A stretch of DNA of 10,066 nt. Source: a bacterium. GTDB lineage: Bacteria; Patescibacteriota; Minisyncoccia; Ryanbacterales; 2-02-FULL-48-12. The notes under the pieces are model-generated. The model was not told the origin of the DNA and did no database searches. It worked only from the letters and a program-made list of their open reading frames with translations. Made by a program: the position numbers and the translations under genes. The stretch lies in assembly GCA_005239605.1 (NCBI GenBank), contig SBBS01000084.1:1-10066 (forward strand), written 5' to 3'. This document shows positions 5,287-10,066 of this stretch, one piece after another (the first letter of the stretch is position 1; every line of letters starts with the position of its first letter).

Positions 5287-6172
5287 AACCGAAAAACTAA
5301 GCCATATTGTCGCGGTTGCGCTATTGCTGATCGCGGTAGAGATTATTGTGTTTGCGAATTATTTTGGCATTCCAAGGCGCACGGAGCTGTCTCCGGAACG
5401 TCCGCAAGCATGCACCCAAGAAGCCATGCAATGCCCCGACGGTTCCTATGTAGGCCGCACCGGCCCCAACTGCGAGTTTGCCAAATGTCCGAGTGCAAGC
5501 CGGCAGCTGACTGGCGATGAATGTGTATCAGTGGGCGGTAAAATAGTAAATACATTAGGTTTTGAAGAATGGAACCAGGAAGATTATATTGCTGATGTGA
5601 AAGGCATGAGGTGTCCATGCATTTGTGTGAAAGAAAATAATGTGATTGATATCTCCGCCTGGAACACCTACCGCAATGAGGAATATGGGTTTGAGGTGAA
5701 GTATCCCGAGCATTGGAGCGTAGTAAATGAGAAGGGGTCGTTTTCTTTGTTTGAAGGAGATGTGAAAATGACTTCGTTTTCAATTGTGGATCTGAGTGTG
5801 ATGGGTGTGACCCATTGCGGAGCTTATCCAGACGATTCGGGATGTGAATTTTTCAACGGGTGGATTATAGATTGGCGAGACTCTAATACTGTGAATGCTC
5901 TCATTGACTACCAAGGAGGAGCAAAAGGCATGATGGCAACTTTACATAAAGTTACACCAGCATTGAAGGAGTATTTTAAGAGAATCCTCTCCACCTTCAA
6001 ATTTATACCACTGGTTGAGAAGACAGAGGTTCTTGAAACCGGGTCGGGAACATATTGCGAATCAGATGACGACTGCTGGTGCCGTGAATTTGATGGCGCT
6101 CAATTTGGTAACGGCAAGGTTGATTCAATGTGCGACCTAGAGGCTAATCGTTGCCAGCGGTGTTATTATTAA
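5279..6172 (+). CDS. Membrane-anchored Cys-rich extracytoplasmic protein
   Basis: A 297-aa protein with an N-terminal membrane anchor (about 8-29) and 16 cysteines, all after it. A small Cys module follows (45-70: CTQEAMQCPDGSYVGRTG, then NCEFAKCP), of a kind seen in exported proteins of Parcubacteria. A second cluster holds Cys82 and CPCIC (112-116). A central region (about 128-245) starting WNTYRNEEYGFEVKYPEHW resembles PsbP-like/DUF1795-type domains of lipoproteins. The tail holds six cysteines (260-295). The number and pairing suggest disulfides, so the bulk is outside the membrane. Molecular role is unknown. The ATG overlaps the nucleotidyltransferase stop by 8 bp. Its first 29 residues are a paralogue of the 49-aa ORF at 4235. 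Confidence 0.85.
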   Translation: MFKTEKLSHIVAVALLLIAVEIIVFANYFGIPRRTELSPERPQACTQEAMQCPDGSYVGRTGPNCEFAKCPSASRQLTGDECVSVGGKIVNTLGFEEWNQEDYIADVKGMRCPCICVKENNVIDISAWNTYRNEEYGFEVKYPEHWSVVNEKGSFSLFEGDVKMTSFSIVDLSVMGVTHCGAYPDDSGCEFFNGWIIDWRDSNTVNALIDYQGGAKGMMATLHKVTPALKEYFKRILSTFKFIPLVEKTEVLETGSGTYCESDDDCWCREFDGAQFGNGKVDSMCDLEANRCQRCYY

Positions 6173-6181
6173 TTTTATAAG
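6151..6181 (+). promoter_or_regulatory. Weak candidate promoter for tktC
   Basis: TTGCCA (6151-6156) matches the -35 consensus at five of six bases and TATAAG (6176-6181) the -10 at five of six, but the spacer is 19 bp. Transcription would start almost at the tktC ATG. AAGGA (6179-6183) lies only two bases from that ATG, too close for a standard Shine-Dalgarno. Such a promoter would free tktC from the islet in front of it. Confidence 0.25.
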
Positions 6182-6185
6182 GATT

Positions 6186-7193
6186 ATGCCTTTTAATCAC
6201 AATATAAAACTTGCGGAGAACGCGCTTGATCTCAAAACCATTGTTCAAAAGCCCATTCGCGAAGGGTTTGGTGTGGGTTTGATTGAGGCGGCAGATGCTG
6301 ATCCAAACGTGGTTGGTTTGTGTGCCGATCTTACCGAATCCACCAAGATGGATGCCTTTGCAAAAAAATACCCGGAGCGGTTTGTGGAAATCGGCGTTGC
6401 GGAACAAAATCTTGCCGCAGTCGCTTCCGGCATGGCGGCCATTGGCAAAGTGCCGTTTATTTCCTCGTATGCCATGTTTAGCCCGGGGCGCAATTGGGAG
6501 CAGATTCGCACTACTATTTGTTATAACAATCAGCATGTGATCATTGCTGGATCGCACGCGGGTGTTTCGGTGGGGCCCGACGGCGCCACACATCAAGCGA
6601 TTGAAGACATTGCAATCACGCGTGTTATAGCAAATATGACCGTCATTGCGCCATGTGATGTTCATGAAGCGCGCAAAGCGACCGTGGAAGCGGCATCTTA
6701 TAAGGGACCCATATATATTCGTCTTGCGCGCGAAAAAACGCCGGTGTTTACAACGCCAGAAACTCCGTTTGAGGTTGGCAAAGCATATCGGGTATGGAAT
6801 TCTGCAAGCGGCGCGGCGGATGTTGCCATAATCGCTTGTGGATCGTTGGTGCATAATGCCATTCTTGCCGCCGCTGAACTTGAAAAAGAAGGCATTGGCG
6901 CGATTGTGCTGAACAACCACACCATAAAACCGATGGACGAAGAAACAATTCTAATGGCCGCCAAAGAGGCAGGCGCGGTGGTAACAGTGGAAGAGCACCA
7001 GGTAATGGGAGGCATGGGATCGGCCGTTGCGGAGGTATTGGCGCGGCAGTATCCGGCGCCTATGGAGTTTATAGGGGTCCAAAATCGCTTTGGAGAATCC
7101 GGGGAACCCTCGGAGCTTATTGAAAAATTTGGTATGCATCCGCTTGCTATTGTGGATGCGGCGCATAAAGTGGTACAAAGGAAGAAGGAATGA
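6186..7193 (+). CDS. Transketolase, C-terminal (pyrimidine-binding) subunit
   Basis: A 335-aa protein matching the second half of transketolase: pyrimidine-binding domain (about 20-190) and C-terminal domain (about 200-330). The catalytic Glu that activates thiamine diphosphate is Glu73 in FVEIGVAEQN. Other family motifs are LCADLTES (45-52), FISSYAMFSPGR (91-102), SHAGVSVGPDGATHQAIED (123-141), IRLAREKTP (178-186) and VEEHQVMGGMGSAVAE (268-283). It pairs with the subunit encoded at 3123-4004. The start fits the family and no other ATG lies nearby. The gene ends in TGA, 12 bases before the next ATG. It is about 2.2 kb from its partner; the two are usually adjacent. Confidence 0.93.
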   Translation: MPFNHNIKLAENALDLKTIVQKPIREGFGVGLIEAADADPNVVGLCADLTESTKMDAFAKKYPERFVEIGVAEQNLAAVASGMAAIGKVPFISSYAMFSPGRNWEQIRTTICYNNQHVIIAGSHAGVSVGPDGATHQAIEDIAITRVIANMTVIAPCDVHEARKATVEAASYKGPIYIRLAREKTPVFTTPETPFEVGKAYRVWNSASGAADVAIIACGSLVHNAILAAAELEKEGIGAIVLNNHTIKPMDEETILMAAKEAGAVVTVEEHQVMGGMGSAVAEVLARQYPAPMEFIGVQNRFGESGEPSELIEKFGMHPLAIVDAAHKVVQRKKE

Positions 7194-7205
7194 ACATAAC
7201 CAAAC

Positions 7206-7952
7206 ATGAGAAAATTTAGATTAGGGTTTATATATTTTCTTTCCGCTGTTTTTTTAACGCTGGCGTTGTCGGCGCCTGCTTCGTCGCCGGCCGCTTCCAT
7301 GCATGCTGCGCTGCTTGAAAGTATCCAACAGCAAATCAATGAACTTATTGCGGCCGTGGCGCGTATTCAAGCGCGCATCAATGAAATTTTAGCAGAGCGC
7401 GCTCACTTGTCTGTAGTCGTTCCTCCGGCGCCTGTCACGGAGAACGGCCCGAGCATGACGGCGGAAGTTCCGGCCGCAACTCAAACAGCATCTTCTTCTG
7501 CGGAAATCGTTACTGTATCAACCGAACTGGTATGGAAGTTCTTTCCGCTTCCTTCAGCGTATCTTTCAGAACCTCTGGCAACCCTTTATCGTTTTTCTAT
7601 TACCGGAGGCGCGGTAGATAAAATAATCCCTTCCATAACATACGCAATTACTGTTGCGGATGTCTCAATAAAAGGATTTGAGATTTATGCGTTTTCCGAC
7701 GAGTTTTTTTCGGCACCGGCATTATTGAATTCCAAAGCAGCGAAAAGGAATAGAGTAGGCAGATATGTAGGGTATGTCAATCCTGAGAGTAAGACGGTAA
7801 CTATTCTTCTTGATCAAGGTTTAACCACCGAGCTTACAATACCCGCGGGAGAAACATATTATTTTGAACTTCGCGGGACGGTGGTTGGAAAAAACAAAGG
7901 CGCATTTGTAACCGTTGCCGTTGAAGGATTGCCCGAAATAAAATTAGAATAA
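7206..7952 (+). CDS. Exported coiled-coil/beta-domain protein, unknown
   Basis: A 248-aa protein. A basic N-terminus (MRKFR) and hydrophobic run (7-22) followed by SAPASSPAA indicate a signal peptide with cleavage near 25-31. Residues about 35-66 (ESIQQQINELIAAVARIQ onward) form a heptad-like coiled coil. A Pro/Ser/Thr/Ala linker (about 70-105) leads to a beta-rich C-terminal domain (106-248) with LYRFSITGG and YYFELRGTVVG, a pattern I recall from surface proteins of Parcubacteria, some with peptidoglycan-binding domains. No catalytic motif and no cysteine is visible. Likely a surface or periplasmic structural protein. It sits between tktC (12-bp gap) and the sugar kinase (15-bp gap), so it is probably co-transcribed with metabolic genes. 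Confidence 0.8.
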   Translation: MRKFRLGFIYFLSAVFLTLALSAPASSPAASMHAALLESIQQQINELIAAVARIQARINEILAERAHLSVVVPPAPVTENGPSMTAEVPAATQTASSSAEIVTVSTELVWKFFPLPSAYLSEPLATLYRFSITGGAVDKIIPSITYAITVADVSIKGFEIYAFSDEFFSAPALLNSKAAKRNRVGRYVGYVNPESKTVTILLDQGLTTELTIPAGETYYFELRGTVVGKNKGAFVTVAVEGLPEIKLE

Positions 7953-7967
7953 CTTTGAATAATATAT

Positions 7968-8966
7968 ATGGCTCAAAAACAATGCGAATTTGTTGCCATT
8001 GGTGATACGGTTACAGATGCGTTTATACGCATCAAAGATGCGACTGTGCATTGTTCGGTTGACAAAGAGAAATGCGAAATCTGTTTTCGTTTTGCGGATA
8101 AAGTGCCGTATGAAGACGTGTTTATTGTTCCGGCAGTGGGGAATAGCGCCAATGCAGCGGTTGCCGCGGCTCGTCTTGGTCTTAATGTTGGCTTGGTATC
8201 CAATGTGGGGAGCGATTATTTTGGCAAAGAGTGTTTAGATGTTCTTGCGGCAGAAAAAGTAGGTACGGAGTATATATCGGTTCGTCGGGGATACAAAACA
8301 AACTATCACTATGTGTTATGGTACGAAGACGACCGCACGATTTTGATAAAGCATGAAGAATATCCATATGCGCTTCCCAATTTTGATTCGCCAAAATGGG
8401 TGTACCTTTCTTCGCTTGGCGGAAATTCCATTGAATTTCATACGGTTGTTGAAAATTATTTAGAAAGCCATTCGGAAATAAAACTGGCGTTTCAACCCGG
8501 CACATTCCAAATGAAGATGGGATTAGGCGCGCTTAAAAATATATACAAACGCGCGGAAGTGTTCATTTGCAATAAAGAAGAATATCAGCGCATTCTGAAA
8601 AAACCCGATGAACATGATGTAAAAGCGCTTATGGCTTTGATGCATGAACAAGGGCCGAAAATCGCAGTGCTTACCGATGGTCCGAAAGGGGCATATGCTT
8701 CAGACGGAACATCTATGTATTTCATGCCTCCCTATCCCGACCCCAAGCCGCCTTTTGAGCGTACGGGCGCGGGGGACGCTTTTTCTTCCACGTTTGTGGT
8801 GGCGCTGGATTTGGATATGGGTATTGAAGATGCGCTTCGATGGGCGCCGATTAACTCCATGTCGGTGGTGCAGTATGTAGGCGCGCGGGAAGGATTATTG
8901 ACGCGCGGAAAATTGGAGGAATATCTGGCAAACGCGCCGGAAGACTATAAGCCGAAAAAAATCTAG
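7968..8966 (+). CDS. PfkB-family carbohydrate kinase
   Basis: A 332-aa ribokinase-fold kinase that transfers phosphate from ATP to a sugar, sugar phosphate or nucleoside. The first signature region is VGNSANAAVAAARLG (57-71), the middle NKEE motif is at 202-205, LTDGPKGAY at 235-243, and the ATP/anion-hole signature RTGAGDAF at 265-272 has catalytic base Asp270. Between the first strand and the substrate region there is a segment with Cys29, Cys36 and Cys39 (CSVDKEKCEIC), not standard for ribokinase or PfkB. Context with Rpe, transketolase and FBPase fits sugar-phosphate metabolism, but 6-phosphofructokinase, ribokinase and nucleoside kinase are all possible. AT-rich sequence with no Shine-Dalgarno precedes the ATG. 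Confidence 0.88.
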   Translation: MAQKQCEFVAIGDTVTDAFIRIKDATVHCSVDKEKCEICFRFADKVPYEDVFIVPAVGNSANAAVAAARLGLNVGLVSNVGSDYFGKECLDVLAAEKVGTEYISVRRGYKTNYHYVLWYEDDRTILIKHEEYPYALPNFDSPKWVYLSSLGGNSIEFHTVVENYLESHSEIKLAFQPGTFQMKMGLGALKNIYKRAEVFICNKEEYQRILKKPDEHDVKALMALMHEQGPKIAVLTDGPKGAYASDGTSMYFMPPYPDPKPPFERTGAGDAFSSTFVVALDLDMGIEDALRWAPINSMSVVQYVGAREGLLTRGKLEEYLANAPEDYKPKKI

Positions 8967-8994
8967 CTTATTTGCTGTTATCCGATGACGGTTT

Positions 8995-9969
8995 ATGATC
9001 TCAATGTATAGTATGAAACCGGCGCCGCATACGGGTCTCGCGCTTGATTTTCTTGGGGCAACGGAATGCGCTGCTATTGCGGCTTCCCGCTGGATCGGAA
9101 AGGGAAACGGAAAAGCGGCCGACAAGGCTGCAGTGGATGCCATGCGCAAGGTGTTCAATAAAATTGATTTTTCTGGAGAGATTATTATTGGAGAAGGCGC
9201 CAAGGATGAAGCGCCGGAATTATTTGTGGGGGAGAAATTAGGAACGGGCCGAGGCGCTGTAGTTGATATCGCGGTGGATCCGTTGGAATGCACGGATAGC
9301 GTGGCATACGGACGTCCGAATGCGCTTGCGGTTATCGCTACCGGTCCGCGCGGTTCATTATACAAAGCATTTGACGGATATATGGAAAAAATTGCCGTGG
9401 GTCCGGAAGCGCGGGATGTTGTGGATTTTGACATGCCGGTAAAGACCTTAATTAAAAAAGTCGCGCATACATTGGGAAAAGAAGTAAAAGAAGTTACGGT
9501 TGCCGTGCTTGACCGTCCGCGTCATAAAAATTTAGTTCAGCACATTCGCCAAGCAGGGGCGCGCGTGCGGTTGTTTACCGATGGCGATGTTGCCATGGCG
9601 ATTGCCCCATGTTTACCCGAGTCTCCCATAGATATACTGTTGGGCATTGGCGGAAGCACGGAAGCGGTGTTGGCGGCCGCGGCGTTGCGTTGTTTGGGGG
9701 GAGAGATTCTTTGCCGCTGGAAGCCAAGCGATGAACGCCAACGCGCAGAACTGCAAAAACTGGGCGCGCGCGACGCGAAAAAAGTTTTTTCGGCGCGCGA
9801 TTTGGCAAGGAGCGAGTATGTTGCATTTACCGCCACTGGCGTTATTGATGGGCCTCTCGCAGACGGTGTTGTGCTTGAGGGAGGCAGTATTATTACGCAC
9901 TCGGTGGTAATATCTTTGCGCCCGCGCATGTTGAGATTTATAAAAACAAAGCATCTTTTGAAAGCGTGA
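8995..9969 (+). CDS. glpX: Fructose-1,6-bisphosphatase, class II (GlpX-type)
   Basis: A 324-aa protein, close to the roughly 335 aa of E. coli GlpX. It should hydrolyse fructose-1,6-bisphosphate to fructose-6-phosphate, the gluconeogenic step that supplies transketolase. Conserved blocks: IIIGEGAKDEAP (63-74, Glu67), VGEKLGTGRG (78-87), DIAVDPLECT (91-100, metal ligands Asp95 and Glu98), RPNALAVIA (107-115), GYMEKIAVGP (128-137), RPRHK (174-178), TDGDVA (195-200), GIGGSTEAVL (217-226, Glu223) and TATGVIDGPL (279-288). Departures: the usual DPxEGT reads DPLECT, and the GRGD-like Asp near residue 37 is Asn (IGKGN). Three in-frame ATGs (8995, 9004, 9013) are possible; none has a good Shine-Dalgarno, and 9013 matches the family start best. 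Some GlpX relatives also use sedoheptulose-1,7-bisphosphate or inositol phosphates. Confidence 0.88.
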   Translation: MISMYSMKPAPHTGLALDFLGATECAAIAASRWIGKGNGKAADKAAVDAMRKVFNKIDFSGEIIIGEGAKDEAPELFVGEKLGTGRGAVVDIAVDPLECTDSVAYGRPNALAVIATGPRGSLYKAFDGYMEKIAVGPEARDVVDFDMPVKTLIKKVAHTLGKEVKEVTVAVLDRPRHKNLVQHIRQAGARVRLFTDGDVAMAIAPCLPESPIDILLGIGGSTEAVLAAAALRCLGGEILCRWKPSDERQRAELQKLGARDAKKVFSARDLARSEYVAFTATGVIDGPLADGVVLEGGSIITHSVVISLRPRMLRFIKTKHLLKA

Positions 9970-10066
9970 TGTGACAATATACAAAACAATAGACCTGTCC
10001 CTTAATAAATTTTAGAGTGAAATTTCAGAAATATGAGATGGGGCGCCGGTGAAAATTTTGAAGCGC
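9970..10066. other. Right-edge non-coding stretch
   Basis: After the glpX TGA there is a 17-base AT-rich linker, the half repeat, and 53 bases to the window end. An ATG at 10033 opens a frame (MRWGAGENFEA) that runs off the edge; it has no Shine-Dalgarno and too little sequence to judge. No hairpin plus T-run terminator for glpX is visible. Confidence 0.4.
9987..10013 (+). repeat. Half copy of the 4147-4200 hairpin element
   Basis: These 27 bases, starting CAATAGACC and ending AATTTT, are identical to 4144-4170. The next bases differ (AGAGTG instead of TAGCCG) and the complementary right arm is missing; only AAATTT remains before the sequence diverges. The copy starts 18 bases after the glpX stop, in the same orientation as the first copy. 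It may be a truncated element or a variant whose partner arm was lost. Confidence 0.88.

Noticed and set aside
5343..5783. 146-aa reverse-strand open frame
   Set aside because: It lies wholly opposite the Cys-rich protein gene, whose paralogous anchor and domains support the + strand.
7191..7193. UGA read as glycine (alternative CPR code)
   Set aside because: TGA ends tktC and glpX at the expected protein lengths, so the standard use of UGA as stop fits better.
6698..7339. 213-aa reverse-strand open frame
   Set aside because: It is a shadow of tktC and the start of the exported protein; the + strand frames carry family motifs.
4144..10013. Two hairpin copies as ends of a composite transposon or CRISPR-like array
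   Set aside because: There are only two copies in direct orientation 5.8 kb apart, one incomplete, with ordinary metabolic genes between and no transposase, integrase or spacers.

Overview
The window looks like part of a chromosome of a Candidate Phyla Radiation (Patescibacteria) bacterium, most likely Parcubacteria-like. The evidence is indirect. Transketolase is split into two genes. Rpe, PfkB and GlpX are divergent. Several small exported proteins have a style I associate with this group (a C-x6-CPDGS-like Cys module, and a signal peptide plus coiled coil plus beta domain). Most genes lack a clear Shine-Dalgarno sequence. TGA and TAG both act as ordinary stops, so the UGA-to-Gly code of Gracilibacteria/Absconditabacteria does not apply. 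No rRNA or tRNA gene was seen to fix the taxonomy.

Layout: every supported gene is on the + strand and the spacing is tight. (1) Positions 1-99 hold a perfect 46-bp palindrome and a -10 box placed for a leaderless start of a divergent ribulose-phosphate 3-epimerase (100-756). (2) Overlapping it is a 791-aa exported protein that joins an L,D-transpeptidase, a D-Ala-D-Ala carboxypeptidase and a CapA-type phosphoesterase (743-3118). (3) The N-terminal transketolase subunit follows (3123-4004), with a small membrane ORF coupled to its end. (4) From about 4144 to 6185 lies an accessory islet: a 24-bp-arm hairpin repeat, a 49-aa membrane ORF, a 46-aa ORF of unknown nature, a small protein plus nucleotidyltransferase pair, and a membrane-anchored Cys-rich protein whose N-terminus is a paralogue of the 49-aa ORF. 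(5) The C-terminal transketolase subunit (6186-7193), an exported coiled-coil protein, a PfkB-family sugar kinase and a class II fructose-1,6-bisphosphatase follow. (6) At the right edge is a half copy of the hairpin repeat.

How it fits together: Rpe, the two transketolase halves and GlpX support the reversible non-oxidative pentose phosphate route from fructose-6-phosphate and triose phosphate to pentose phosphates, probably for nucleotide precursors. The PfkB kinase probably acts on a sugar or nucleoside, but its substrate cannot be read from sequence. The cell-wall fusion and the exported proteins are envelope functions mixed into the same gene string. The islet between the transketolase halves looks like later insertion or duplication. 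The most unusual items are the three-domain envelope enzyme, the duplicated membrane anchor bracketing the nucleotidyltransferase cassette, and the two hairpin elements. I do not see a complete new defence or mobile system.
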